NCBI RefSeq assembly: GCF_016616425.1
Contig: NZ_CP067101.1
Span: 6,696,001-6,760,000 of the forward strand
Length of the DNA stretch: 64,000 bases
Direction of reading: 5' to 3'
DNA from: Bradyrhizobium diazoefficiens
GTDB lineage: Bacteria > Pseudomonadota > Alphaproteobacteria > Rhizobiales > Xanthobacteraceae
The translations under genes were made by a program, and so were the position numbers. The notes beneath the pieces are model-generated. The model saw only the letters and a list, made by a program, of their open reading frames with translations, was not told where the DNA came from and made no database searches. Below, piece after piece: positions 39,260-47,492 of this stretch. How positions within the stretch are numbered: the stretch's first letter is position 1; each line of letters starts with the position of its first letter.

Positions 39260-39967
39260 ATGTCGACCCTGCATCTGGTCCCCGCTGATCTCACAGACCG
39301 CTATCATGTCAAGGAATGGAGGAATGCTGCCGGCATCTTGTCGACTGCGTGCCCCAACGAGTGGGCCGAACTTCAAGAGGTTCTCCGTCAGTTCAAGCTT
39401 TTGAACTCGGAAGTTCGTATCGGAGGCGGAAACCGGTCACTGATCAGCCGACGAATTGACGAGCCTCTCTATGCGAAGGGCTGGATCGAAAAAGAGTTCG
39501 ACACATCCATCACTGTCGACGAGGACACAATCGAAAGCCCGACCCATGCGGTCGATTGCTTCAAGAACGGCGTGGCCGTTGAAATGGAGTGGAACAACAA
39601 GGATCCCTTCTTCGATCGGGATCTCAACAACTTCCGCTTGCTCTTCGAGCTACGCGCGATCCAAGTAGGAGTGATCATCACTCGCTCTTGGGAGCTTCAA
39701 GAGATTTTTAAGAGCATCGGCAAGGGCTCCTCATACGGCAAAGCCACGACACATCATGAGAAGCTCTGGCCTAAGATCGAGGGCGGCGGCGGTGGCGGAT
39801 GCCCCGTTCTAACATTCGCCATCAAGCCATCAATTTTTGTAGATGATGGCGAGGCTGCCTATCTGGCGTTGAAAGCTAAAGTCGACGCGGAAAAGGCAGC
39901 GAAAAAAGCGGCCAAGAAAGCCGGGCTGCTGAAAGACGAGGAAGACGGCGACGAAGACGAGGAATAG
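39260..39967 (+). CDS. BglII/BstYI-type type II restriction endonuclease
   Basis: 235 residues from the ATG at 39260 (MSTLHLVPADLTDRYHVKEW); the frame is also open from a GTG at 39212. The active site reads AVDCFKNGVAVEMEWNNKD, giving D99, E108 and E110; the D-x8-E-x-E/Q spacing matches that recalled for BglII (Asp84, Glu93, Gln95). The family cuts AGATCT or RGATCY; the actual site is unknown. The tail is Lys- then Asp/Glu-rich (KKAAKKAG ... DEEDGDEDEE). Divergent from its presumed methyltransferase. Cleavage of unmodified invading DNA is the expected role. Confidence 0.9.
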   Translation: MSTLHLVPADLTDRYHVKEWRNAAGILSTACPNEWAELQEVLRQFKLLNSEVRIGGGNRSLISRRIDEPLYAKGWIEKEFDTSITVDEDTIESPTHAVDCFKNGVAVEMEWNNKDPFFDRDLNNFRLLFELRAIQVGVIITRSWELQEIFKSIGKGSSYGKATTHHEKLWPKIEGGGGGGCPVLTFAIKPSIFVDDGEAAYLALKAKVDAEKAAKKAAKKAGLLKDEEDGDEDEE

Positions 39968-39992
39968 CTCGGTGGTGATAACGGCACGATCA

Positions 39993-40358
39993 TCACCCCA
40001 CGCTCGCCGTCACCACCGCCATCACCGACAGCAGCAGCACGATAGTCACAAGCTGGAGCGAGGCGACCGGCTGGGTCCGCCATGCCGGAATCTTGTCGGA
40101 CAGCGACAGATGGGCCTCGAAGAACTTTGGCTCATAGACGGTCTTGAAGAAGGCTGGGATGCTCGGCCCCGTTGTCACGGCGAGCATGGCGTGAGCGAGC
40201 CAAGCGGTGGCGACGAAGATGGCGACGCCGGGGTCGCCGGCGAGATTGAGCAGGAAGGCGGCGGCGAAGGCCGGGAAGCTCTGCAGGATCGCGGTCAGCG
40301 CGAGGCCTTCGGTCGCGTTGTGCAGGCGGGACCTTCTGGCGGTGCCGATGGTGGCCAT
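39993..40358 (-). CDS. Small integral membrane protein
   Basis: 121 residues with four hydrophobic stretches (LALTAILQSFPAFAAAFLL, GVAIFVATAWLAHAMLAV, and LQLVTIVLLLSVMAVVTA near the C terminus). Start MATIGTARRSRLHNATEG, preceded by AGGGAG. No family recognised. It marks the return to normal composition after the restriction island and converges on it. Confidence 0.65.
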   Translation of the reverse strand: MATIGTARRSRLHNATEGLALTAILQSFPAFAAAFLLNLAGDPGVAIFVATAWLAHAMLAVTTGPSIPAFFKTVYEPKFFEAHLSLSDKIPAWRTQPVASLQLVTIVLLLSVMAVVTASVG

Positions 40359-40456
40359 GGCACGTCTCCCTGATGAGATGGGGATGACGTTAGTGGCGGT
40401 GGGGGTCAGGGATGTGAGATGGGTCACGCGCCTCTTGGGCCCGGAGCCGGCGGCTA

Positions 40457-40498
40457 AATGGATTCCGGGCTCGCGGCTTCGCCGCGCCCCGGAATGAC
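40457..40498. repeat. Short palindromic repeat (GTCATTCCGGG family)
   Basis: ATGGATTCCGGGCTCGCGGC and, after a four-base loop, GCCGCGCCCCGGAATGAC: a compact member of the family seen at 26.95 kb. It lies between two convergent/parallel minus-strand genes. Confidence 0.8.
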
Positions 40499-40502
40499 GG
40501 GG

Positions 40503-40739
40503 CTACAACTTCCCCTGCCCGTTCACATGGCTCTGCTGCTGCCGCTGCTTCTCCTGCTCCCTGGCGTGGTGCCTGCCATAGAGGCAGCCGGCGGCGGCGC
40601 CCAGCATGCCGTGATGACCAGCATAGTGACCGGCGACGCCGCCGACGATGGCGCCCTTGATGCAGCCCTTGGCGCTGGCGGCGGAGGTCGCGCCGGATAT
40701 GAGCAGCGCGGCGGCGACAACGAGAAGCGGGGCTTTCAT
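40503..40739 (-). CDS. Small secreted glycine-rich protein
   Basis: 78 residues; signal peptide MKAPLLVVAAALLISGATSA, cleaved before ASAKG. The mature part has a glycine-zipper-like stretch (GAIVGGVAGHYAGHHGMLGAA), two cysteines and a His/Gln-rich tail (GRHHAREQEKQRQQQ). GGAG lies ten bases upstream of the ATG. Many alphaproteobacteria have such short envelope proteins; function unknown. Confidence 0.7.
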   Translation of the reverse strand: MKAPLLVVAAALLISGATSAASAKGCIKGAIVGGVAGHYAGHHGMLGAAAGCLYGRHHAREQEKQRQQQSHVNGQGKL

Positions 40740-40957
40740 GGATCGATGTCTCCGGGATGCGGTGTCGGCGTCTCAACGAGCGCGGGCGGATGACGGTTCC
40801 ACCGCGCGGCGCACGGGCGCAACCCGCAATTGCACCCCATGAACCGGGCATTGCACTCGTGCGTCATGACCTGCAACGACCTGTGATTTCGCGGATCGAT
40901 GAGCTGGCGTACCGCGCGGTAGCGCTTGCAATCCACGGCCGACGAGGCGGGAGCAGC

Positions 40958-41404
40958 ATGACGGTTGAATCGCTGAACAGGCAACGCGTGCTGCATCTGC
41001 TCGACGCCTTTGCGCGCGGCGATCTCGAGGCCGCGCTGGCGTGCTGCACCGACGACGTCGACTTCCTCATCCATGCGCCGATCGACGTGCTGCCGCATAT
41101 GGTGCCGCGCCACGGCAAGGCCGAGCTGCGCGAGCTCTGGCAGACGATCTCGGCGCGCTATTCCGAGATCCGCTACAAGGCGCCGCACATCCTCGCCGAA
41201 GGCGAGGAGGTCGCGGCCTACATGCAGGCCTATTTCAGGAAGCGCAGCAATGACCGCATCGTGCAGTTCGACATGGCGGCGTTCTACACCTTTCGCGGCG
41301 GGCTGGTGGCGCAGATCCGCGAGATCATCGATTCCTACGATCTGGTGCAGCAGGTCCTGGAACGCGAGATCGGGCCGCTCATCGTGGGCGCGCGGGCCGA
41401 CTAA
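40958..41404 (+). CDS. SnoaL-like (NTF2-fold) protein
   Basis: 148 residues. The NTF2-like cone fold is marked by LLDAFARGDLEAALACCTDDVDF, HGKAELRELWQTIS and MAAFYTFRGGLVAQIREIIDSYDLV. GGGAG precedes the ATG. SnoaL-like proteins are small ligand-binding or isomerase-type proteins; the catalytic Asp of ketosteroid isomerases cannot be assigned safely. A second gene of the same fold follows 238 bases downstream. Confidence 0.8.
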   Translation: MTVESLNRQRVLHLLDAFARGDLEAALACCTDDVDFLIHAPIDVLPHMVPRHGKAELRELWQTISARYSEIRYKAPHILAEGEEVAAYMQAYFRKRSNDRIVQFDMAAFYTFRGGLVAQIREIIDSYDLVQQVLEREIGPLIVGARAD

Positions 41405-41642
41405 TCCTTTCTTTCCCCTCCCTGGAACCGCACCAGAAGCTCGCCCCGAATCCGGGAAATTACGGGGTTCTGTTGTAAATCTCACGAAGCCGCTTCAATG
41501 GCGCCTTGCGAAAACGTGAATTGCGCGTTTTGGCCGAAGTCCGGTATTTTGTTCGCATACAAATGAATTGAGTCCCCGGCGCCCGACTGCGCATGGGGTT
41601 GTTTTCCGTTTTCTTCGCAAGCCAGCTTCAGGACTGCCCAAA

Positions 41643-42083
41643 ATGACAGAGCACAGCCTCTGGCGTTTCTCGCGCGCGTTGCATCGCGCGATCAACGACC
41701 GGCATTTCAGGGACATCGAGGCCCTGATCGACGAGGACGTCGAGTGGGCGCTCTACGGCCCGATCGACATGTTTCCGTTCCTCGGCGCGCGTCAGGGCAA
41801 GGACGCCGTGCTCGACGTCATCCACCAGCTCGCCGACAATTTCAGGGTGCGCCGCTTCGATCGCGAGAGCATCATGCTCGGCGTCGATTCCGCCGCCTCG
41901 ATGGTACGCTATTCGCTGACGGCACTGGATTCCAACAAGCCGATCAGCTTGCGCGTCGCGCAGTTCGCCCAGTTCCGGGCGGGCAAGCTCGTCAGCATGC
42001 GCGTGCTGATCGACACCTTCGACCTGGTCGAGCAGGCACTCGGCCGCGCCATTCACCTGCCGAAGATAACCAGCGTCGGCTGA
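41643..42083 (+). CDS. SnoaL-like (NTF2-fold) protein
   Basis: 146 residues (MTEHSLWRFSRALHRAINDR). Shares the fold and key spacing with the preceding gene: DEDVEWALYGPIDMFPFLG parallels DDVDFLIHAPIDVLPHM, and VLIDTFDLVEQALGRAI parallels EIIDSYDLVQQVLEREI. This suggests an old tandem duplication. The ATG has only a weak ribosome site. Function unknown. Confidence 0.78.
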   Translation: MTEHSLWRFSRALHRAINDRHFRDIEALIDEDVEWALYGPIDMFPFLGARQGKDAVLDVIHQLADNFRVRRFDRESIMLGVDSAASMVRYSLTALDSNKPISLRVAQFAQFRAGKLVSMRVLIDTFDLVEQALGRAIHLPKITSVG

Positions 42084-42342
42084 AGGAAACACCAACGGGC
42101 TCCGTTGTTCGGGACCGATGACAATGCCGGCTGCGATGTCCTGGCCCCCAGCCCCGCCGGATGCTGTCGCGCCGCAAGCTCGTCATCGGGCGCGCGCCTT
42201 GCGCGCGGCCCGTTGGTTCACTGTCTTGAAGGCACCGCCACAATTTCGCAACGATGAACCAGCATTTCCAGCGCGGAATGGCGCATGGCCTACCGCCGAT
42301 ATATATCTCTGGAAGCATGCGCTGGGGCTCGCGGGCAGGACG

Positions 42343-43272
42343 ATGGAATTCTCGACAGGTTTTGGCTGGACCCGGCTGCCGGTGCTGGCAGCCGCATTGA
42401 TTCTGGGCTCGGTGCTGAGCGTCTCGGCGCAGATCATTCCGCCGACGACGACAGCGTCGGCGCCTGACGACGTGTCCGAGACCGAGGCGGCGAAGGCCCC
42501 CGACGTCAACGACCCCGACGTGCTCAAGGGCATCGATGTGGACAAGCTCGACTGGAGTCAGCTCGCGGTCGATGCCGGCACCGGCATTGACCCCATGGCC
42601 GCCAAGAAGCGCGCCAAGGCCGCTGCCAAGACCGCCGCCAAGGACGGGCTGAACTGGTCGTCGAACACCAATGCGAATGGCTCCTCGGCGGTGACGGTGA
42701 AGCAGTCCGTGTTCTCGTTCTGGGATACGCGGATTGGAGCCGACATGACGGTGACGAGGGAGCCGCGGACGATGTCCGAGCTGCTGGCGCAGAAGGCCGC
42801 CAATGGCGGCAACGTGCCGCAATCCTCCGGCAGCGCCTGGGCGACGGCGACCGCGCCCGGCGCGGGCTCGATCTGGGACAAGACCGCGGTGGAAGCCCGC
42901 GTCGATCCCGGCACTGAACAAAGCAAGATCGGGGCGTTGCTGACCAAATCGGTGCCGCTGTCGAGCGACACCTCGCTGACGCTCCAGAACGGCTACAGCG
43001 TCAACCAGCAGGGAACCATTGCGGTGCCCGGCATCGGCGGCCACATCACGCGCAATTACGAGACCGATCAGACTGCCAAGGTCACCCTCACCGACACCGG
43101 CACCAGCATCATCGCCGGCCAGACGCTGTCGACCACCGACGACAAATGGCTGCGCAAGGTCGGCGCCGAGCAAAAGCTGTTCGACAACGTCACCGTTTCC
43201 GGCTCGGTCGGCGAAACCTCGCAAGGCGCGATCAACAAGAGCCTGACGGCCGGCTTCAAAAAGAGCTGGTAG
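42343..43272 (+). CDS. Hypothetical exported protein, possibly beta-barrel
   Basis: 309 residues starting MEFSTGFGWTRLPVLAAALI, a signal-peptide-like start cleaved after SAQ. After an Ala/Lys-rich helix (DPMAAKKRAKAAAKTAAKDG) the remainder alternates polar and hydrophobic residues (SLTLQNGYSVNQQGTIAVPG, KVTLTDTGTSIIAG) and ends in Trp (AGFKKSW), as outer-membrane barrels end in an aromatic residue. No known family. The frame is open 75 codons further upstream but that part lacks a ribosome site. Confidence 0.68.
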   Translation: MEFSTGFGWTRLPVLAAALILGSVLSVSAQIIPPTTTASAPDDVSETEAAKAPDVNDPDVLKGIDVDKLDWSQLAVDAGTGIDPMAAKKRAKAAAKTAAKDGLNWSSNTNANGSSAVTVKQSVFSFWDTRIGADMTVTREPRTMSELLAQKAANGGNVPQSSGSAWATATAPGAGSIWDKTAVEARVDPGTEQSKIGALLTKSVPLSSDTSLTLQNGYSVNQQGTIAVPGIGGHITRNYETDQTAKVTLTDTGTSIIAGQTLSTTDDKWLRKVGAEQKLFDNVTVSGSVGETSQGAINKSLTAGFKKSW

Positions 43273-43295
43273 CCCGCGGCACCTCACTCTCACTC

Positions 43296-43415
43296 CCCAT
43301 CCTGAGGCGAGTTCGGAAGAGGGCATCTCGAAGGATCGAGGCCCGCTGCGGCAGCGGGGCCTGCATGGTTCGAGACGCGCGCGAAGGGCGCGCTCCTCAC
43401 CATCTCCGCGATCCC
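43296..43415. repeat. Palindromic intergenic element
   Basis: The 312-base gap before the next gene contains CCCATCCTGAGG (43304) and TCTCGAAGGATCGAGGCCCGC, a GCTGCGGCAGC hairpin, then GGCCTGCATGGTTCGAGAC and GCGCGAAGGGCGCGC with CTCCTCACCAT to 43404. It matches a CCTGAGGAGCGCGC...CTCGAAGGATG family I know from Bradyrhizobium. The rest of the gap (43416-43584) shows only promoter-like sequence. Confidence 0.6.
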
Positions 43416-43584
43416 ACATTCACGCTTCCCTAACCATACGCCACGGCAAAACCCCCGAATGGTCCGCCCTTGCCGCATCTCGGCCCATTTGCGGTCAAAA
43501 TCACACGCCCTGATAGGGGAGCCTCACAGACGTCGTCGTGCGGGGGACACTCGCGCTGCGCTCAACGCGAACAGGGGAATAACG

Positions 43585-44004
43585 ATGAACGCCATGCGTC
43601 CGGAAAAGATCGAAGCCACCGAGACCGAGACGGTCGACACCAACCTCGCCGCCGTGACGGAGGTCGAGGCCGGCATCCGTGACTTCGTCCGCAACGATAT
43701 CGCCTATCTGCGCCGTCCGGCGTCGACCACCGACGCGCCGCCGCTGGACGCGAGCGCGGAAGCCACCGTCAACAACGTCAACTCGCTGATCCAGCGCGTC
43801 GCCGGCACCTCGCTCGCCGAGATCGAGAACCTGATCTCGGAGCTCGAGAGCCTGCGCGACCTGCTCCACGCCGAAGGCCAGCGCGTCCAGCGCGAAATCT
43901 CCGGCTATGCCCAGCTCAGCCAGGCCGCGATGAAGTCGACCCGCATGATCGCCGATAACGTCGCGCAGTGGAAGCGCGCCGCCGACGGCCTGCGCAACAG
44001 CTGA
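43585..44004 (+). CDS. Conserved hypothetical coiled-coil protein
   Basis: 139 residues starting MNAMRPEKIEATETETVDTN, after AGGGGAATAACG. The N-terminal 60 residues are polar; the rest forms a long amphipathic helix (TSLAEIENLISELESLRDLL, then HAEGQRVQREISGYAQLSQA), predicted coiled coil, ending in QWKRAADGLRNS. No membrane segment. Function unknown; the fold suggests an adaptor or structural role. Confidence 0.72.
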   Translation: MNAMRPEKIEATETETVDTNLAAVTEVEAGIRDFVRNDIAYLRRPASTTDAPPLDASAEATVNNVNSLIQRVAGTSLAEIENLISELESLRDLLHAEGQRVQREISGYAQLSQAAMKSTRMIADNVAQWKRAADGLRNS

Positions 44005-44097
44005 TCACGAACACACGGCATCGCTAGCCGCCGCGTTCCCGGAAGGGGCGCGGCGGCTTGATTCTGGAGGTGGAGCGGCCCACCCTCGCTTTCCAGA

Positions 44098-44290
44098 ACA
44101 GGTGTCATCGCCCGACTTGATCGGGCGATCCAGTACTCCGAGACGATTGCGAGTCCTCGATGGGCCGCGGCGTACTGGATGCCCCGCCTTTGCGGAGCAT
44201 GACAGCCGAGGGTGAGACAGCGCGGCGCGCGGGTCCCGGCTCTGCGCAGCAGCGTTGCACGCTGCAGCGCGTCCGGGACACCTGCCCCCG
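44098..44290. repeat. Palindromic elements in a gene-poor gap
   Basis: The 362-base gap 44005-44366 has no convincing gene. It contains CGCCCGACTTGATCGGGCG (44109-44127), paired GGATCCAGTACTC-like and GTACTGGATGCCCCGC parts at 44130 and 44171, and GCGCGCGGGTCCCGG...TGCAGCGCGTCCGGGACA (44226-44281), each able to form hairpins. Confidence 0.55.
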
Positions 44291-44366
44291 TTGAACCCTC
44301 TTGCCGTCCCCCACGACCCATGCCAAGCGCCCGCAGTTGTTGCGGCCGGGCCTGGGGACATTTCAG

Positions 44367-44504
44367 ATGGGGAGCATTCGGCCCGACACCGCGGACCCGA
44401 TACCGTTGCGGCCCGCGCCGAATCAATTCGGCACGATCACGATGCGCTTTGTCGGGCTGTTGGCGGTTGCGATCGCGGTGCTTGCGTTCGTCTACAGCCG
44501 CTGA
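44367..44504 (+). CDS. Tiny predicted membrane protein
   Basis: 45 residues starting MGSIRPDTADPIPLRPAPNQ, with GGGGA eight bases before ATG. The C terminus is one membrane helix (MRFVGLLAVAIAVLAFVYSR). Converges on a second tiny membrane gene 40 bases away. Support is composition and ribosome site only. Confidence 0.45.
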   Translation: MGSIRPDTADPIPLRPAPNQFGTITMRFVGLLAVAIAVLAFVYSR

Positions 44505-44508
44505 CACC

Positions 44509-44527
44509 GGGGCCGGACGTCGGCCCC
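44509..44527. terminator. Possible bidirectional terminator
   Basis: Stem GGGGCCG (44509-44515) and CGGCCCC (44521-44527) with a five-base loop, located between two convergent small genes. No clear T run follows, so it may be a weak stop. Confidence 0.4.
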
Positions 44528-44544
44528 GAACAATTAACGAATTC

Positions 44545-44691
44545 TTATCGGGAGGCTTCCACGGTCGAGGCTTCCAGGGTGTAGCCGCCATCGGCATAGC
44601 CCTTCACCACCATGCCGGCGACCAGCATCACGGCCAGCGTCGCAGTAGCGAAGATGAATCCAACTAATTTCAGTGCGCCGCGGTCAGCCAT
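44545..44691 (-). CDS. Tiny single-pass membrane protein
   Basis: 48 residues starting MADRGALKLVGFIFATATLA, with a single membrane helix up to AGMVVKGYAD. The start has GAGGA four bases upstream, acceptable though short. The chain ends TLEASTVEASR. Similar short membrane proteins occur in Bradyrhizobium. Possible regulatory small protein; unassigned. Confidence 0.6.
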   Translation of the reverse strand: MADRGALKLVGFIFATATLAVMLVAGMVVKGYADGGYTLEASTVEASR

Positions 44692-44887
44692 GGTCCTCGT
44701 CCCCTGTCTCTGCCAATTCGTTTCAAATAGGCAGCGACAGGTTCATAATTGGTTAGCAACTCGATGGTTCCGCAAACTGCTTCGCGGTAACCATGTTGCG
44801 CAGGCTTATGGCAGCCGTTCCGAATCGCGTCCATAGCGCGCGTGCAACACTCACGCGCTCATTTCGGCCGTTCATCTTGGAACTGGC

Positions 44888-45367
44888 CTAACCGCTCCTG
44901 CGCATCGGCACGAAGGCCGAAGCGGTGATGGAATAGACCTCCTCGCCGCGCTGGTTGGTGCCGGTGGTGCGGGCGGTCAAAATGCCCCAGCCGGGGCGTG
45001 AAGCGGACCTGCGCTTGTCGGTGACGACGTTGACGTAAGCGACGGTGTCGCCGGCGAGCACCGGCTTGATCCAGCGCAGGTCGCGAAAGCCCGGGGACGG
45101 GCCCCACACCGCAACCTCCTCGCCACGCGACGCGGCCTCTCGCGCCAGACGCTGGCCGTCGGCGACAAGCAAGCTCATGCAGGCAGAGCCGACATGCCAG
45201 CCGGACGCCGCGAGCCCGCCGAACAGCGAGTTCTTGCCCTCCTCCTCGTCGAGGTGAAAACGCTGCGGATCGAACTTGGCGGCGAATGTCTTGATGGACT
45301 CCGCCGTGAATGTATAGCTGCCGATCTCGCGGCGCTGGCCGACCTCGATGTCGTCGAAGAACCGCAT
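44888..45367 (-). CDS. MaoC-like hot-dog dehydratase
   Basis: 159 residues starting MRFFDDIEVGQRREIGSYTF. The hot-dog active-site pattern D-x4-H is visible in FDPQRFHLDEEEGKNSLFGG, followed by GLAASGWHVGSACMSLLVAD. It follows the gene upstream so closely that its ATG shares the last base of that TGA stop codon. Probably hydrates or dehydrates an acyl-CoA (R-specific enoyl-CoA hydratase type). Paralogue of its neighbour. Confidence 0.85.
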   Translation of the reverse strand: MRFFDDIEVGQRREIGSYTFTAESIKTFAAKFDPQRFHLDEEEGKNSLFGGLAASGWHVGSACMSLLVADGQRLAREAASRGEEVAVWGPSPGFRDLRWIKPVLAGDTVAYVNVVTDKRRSASRPGWGILTARTTGTNQRGEEVYSITASAFVPMRRSG

Positions 45368-45819
45368 CAGACCGCCCCCTCGCGCCGCTTGATCAGGATC
45401 GGCGAGGTCATCTCGGCGAGCGCCTGCCCCGCCGCATTGCGCGCGGTGCACTTGAACTTGACAATGCCGAGCTCCGGACGGCTCTTCGAGGTGCGCGCCT
45501 CCACGACGTCGACGTCGAGCATGAGATCGTCGCCGGGCCGAAGCGGCGACAGCCAGCGCACGTCGTCGACGCCAGGAGATCCCAGCGACGCGGCGCGGGT
45601 GATGAAGCCGTCGGCCATCATCCGCATCATCAGCGAGCAGAGATGCCAGCCCGAGCCGGACAGGCCGCGCAACATGCTCTTGTTGGCAGCCTCCTCGTCC
45701 AGATGCATGGGCTGCGGATCGAACTCGGCGGCAAAGGCCAAAATCTCGTCGCGGGTGACATGGCGCGGGCCGAATGTTCCGAACCGGCCGGGCGGAAAAT
45801 CTTCGAAGGTCAGGGTCAT
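45367..45819 (-). CDS. MaoC-like hot-dog dehydratase
   Basis: 150 residues starting MTLTFEDFPPGRFGTFGPRH; no strong ribosome site upstream. Has the same D-x4-H signature (FDPQPMHLDEEAANKSMLRG) and GLSGSGWHLCSLMMRMMADG as its partner. Both copies keep the catalytic pair, so they look like two active paralogues or homologous subunits, not one active and one structural half. Coupled to the downstream copy. Substrate unknown. Confidence 0.85.
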   Translation of the reverse strand: MTLTFEDFPPGRFGTFGPRHVTRDEILAFAAEFDPQPMHLDEEAANKSMLRGLSGSGWHLCSLMMRMMADGFITRAASLGSPGVDDVRWLSPLRPGDDLMLDVDVVEARTSKSRPELGIVKFKCTARNAAGQALAEMTSPILIKRREGAV

Positions 45820-46000
45820 CTTGGGAAAGCTTTGCGGGAATGACAGATTGTGGCCGCACTTTGCGGCAATCTCAACCCGCTGGGCCGCATGGCTCATGCT
45901 ACATACGGGGTGGCGGCGTTGGTCCTGAGTCGGATCGACCGAGGGCCAAGATCCATCTACACGGCCCGATTTGAAGGCTCGATTTGCCTTGGGGAGAGCA

Positions 46001-46297
46001 ATGTTTTCATTCAGCGATCTGTTTCAGTGGGACCGGTTCATAACCCCCACCATCATCAAGACCTTCTATTGGCTGGTGATCGCGCTGATCTGCCTGTTCG
46101 GCCTCTCCGGCATCTTTTCAGGATTAGCTGCGATGGCGATCAGCCCATTCGGCGGCTTTCTGGTGCTGCTGTCGTCGATCGCGAGCGTCGTCGTCGGCGT
46201 GGTGTTCTCGCGCATCCTCGCCGAGCTGATCCTGATCGTGTTCCGCATCAACGAGCATCTCGGCGCGATCCGCGACCAGGGCGGCGGGATGCGGTAG
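46001..46297 (+). CDS. DUF4282 membrane protein
   Basis: 98 residues starting MFSFSDLFQWDRFITPTIIK, typical for DUF4282. Two membrane helices (FYWLVIALICLFGLSGIFSG and GFLVLLSSIASVVVGVVFSR) are followed by ILAELILIVFRINEHL, the conserved end of the family. GGGGAGAGCA precedes the ATG. Function unknown. Confidence 0.87.
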   Translation: MFSFSDLFQWDRFITPTIIKTFYWLVIALICLFGLSGIFSGLAAMAISPFGGFLVLLSSIASVVVGVVFSRILAELILIVFRINEHLGAIRDQGGGMR

Positions 46298-46301
46298 GTT
46301 C

Positions 46302-46338
46302 GTCATTCCGGGGCGCGCTACGCGTGTCCCGGAATGAC
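46302..46338. repeat. Compact palindromic repeat
   Basis: GTCATTCCGGGGCGCG and its inverted counterpart CGCGTGTCCCGGAATGAC separate the convergent DUF4282 and ychF genes by a single hairpin; probably serves as their terminator. Confidence 0.8.
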
Positions 46339-46347
46339 AATCTCGAC

Positions 46348-47445
46348 TTACGTATTGAACCTGAAATGCATCACGTCGCCGTCGGCGACGACGTATTCCT
46401 TGCCTTCGAGGCGGAGCTTGCCAGCATCGCGCGCGCCGGCTTCGCCGCCCAGCGTGACATAGTCATCGTATGCAATGGTTTCGGCGCGGATAAAACCTTT
46501 CTCGAAATCGGTGTGGATCACGCCGGCCGCCGCGGGCGCCTTGGTGCCGCGATGGATCGTCCAGGCGCGGGCTTCCTTCGGGCCCACGGTGAAATAGGTG
46601 ATGAGGTCGAGCAGCATGTAGCCGGCGCGGATCAGGCGATCGAGGCCGGCTTCCTCCAGCCCCAGCGTCTCCAGGAAGTCGGCGCGCTCTTCACGCGAAA
46701 TGGTGGCGATCTCGGCTTCGATCTTGGCAGAGATGACGACGGCGACGGCGCCTTCCTTGGCGGCCTGCTCCTGCACCGCCTTCGAGAACGAATTGCCTGA
46801 CGCGGCCGAGCCTTCCTCGACGTTGCAGACATAGAGCACGGGCTTCGACGACAACAGGCCGAGCATCCCGAAGGCGCGCTCCTCCTCCGCCTTGCGCTCG
46901 ACCAGCCGCGCGGGCTTGCCCTCGCGCAGCAGCACCAGGGTGCGATTGACGAGGTCGAGCTGCTCCTTAGCGTCCTTGTCGTTGCCCTTGGCCTTCTTGG
47001 TAAGGTTGTCGACGCGCTTCTCGAGGCTGTCGAGATCGGCGAGCATCAGCTCGGTCTCGATGGTCTCGATGTCGGCGAGCGGGGCGATCTTGCCCTCGAC
47101 ATGGGTGATGTCGGAATCTTCAAAGCAGCGCACGACATGCGCGATCGCGTCAACCTCGCGGATGTTGGCGAGGAACTGATTGCCGAGCCCCTCACCCTTG
47201 GAGGCGCCGCGGACGAGGCCCGCGATGTCGACGAAGGTCAGCCGGGTCGGGATGATCTGTCCCGACTTGGCGATCGCCGCGAGCTTGTCGAGCCGCGGAT
47301 CGGGCACGGCGACCTCGCCGACATTCGGCTCGATGGTGCAGAACGGATAGTTCGCGGCTTGCGCCGCAGCCGTCTCGGTCAGCGCATTGAACAAGGTCGA
47401 CTTGCCGACATTGGGCAATCCGACGATCCCGCATTTGAATCCCAT
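46348..47445 (-). CDS. ychF: Ribosome-binding ATPase YchF (Obg family)
   Basis: 365 residues. P-loop [15 protein letters not shown], switch [20 protein letters not shown], and the NVEE motif in place of the NKxD guanine motif ([12 protein letters not shown]) explain ATP preference. The C-terminal TGS domain includes [20 protein letters not shown]. Binds ribosomes; known in several bacteria to be redox regulated. Follows pth on the same strand after a repeat-filled gap. Confidence 0.96.
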   Translation of the reverse strand: MGFKCGIVGLPNVGKSTLFNALTETAAAQAANYPFCTIEPNVGEVAVPDPRLDKLAAIAKSGQIIPTRLTFVDIAGLVRGASKGEGLGNQFLANIREVDAIAHVVRCFEDSDITHVEGKIAPLADIETIETELMLADLDSLEKRVDNLTKKAKGNDKDAKEQLDLVNRTLVLLREGKPARLVERKAEEERAFGMLGLLSSKPVLYVCNVEEGSAASGNSFSKAVQEQAAKEGAVAVVISAKIEAEIATISREERADFLETLGLEEAGLDRLIRAGYMLLDLITYFTVGPKEARAWTIHRGTKAPAAAGVIHTDFEKGFIRAETIAYDDYVTLGGEAGARDAGKLRLEGKEYVVADGDVMHFRFNT

Positions 47446-47492
47446 GGTGTCTTCCAGTCCTTGCGCCGCGGGCGCATGCGTTCGTTGAGGTC

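Noticed and set aside
36812..39992. Direct repeats bounding the defence island
   Set aside because: Bases next to uvrB (GAGCGGTCGTTCTAGAGC) and after the nuclease (TAGCTCGGTGGTGATAAC) show no convincing repeat; only short AGCTC-like matches occur.
42118..42342. Upstream start for the exported protein at 42343
   Set aside because: The extra 75 codons are Arg/Ala-rich without a ribosome site and would bury the signal peptide inside the protein.
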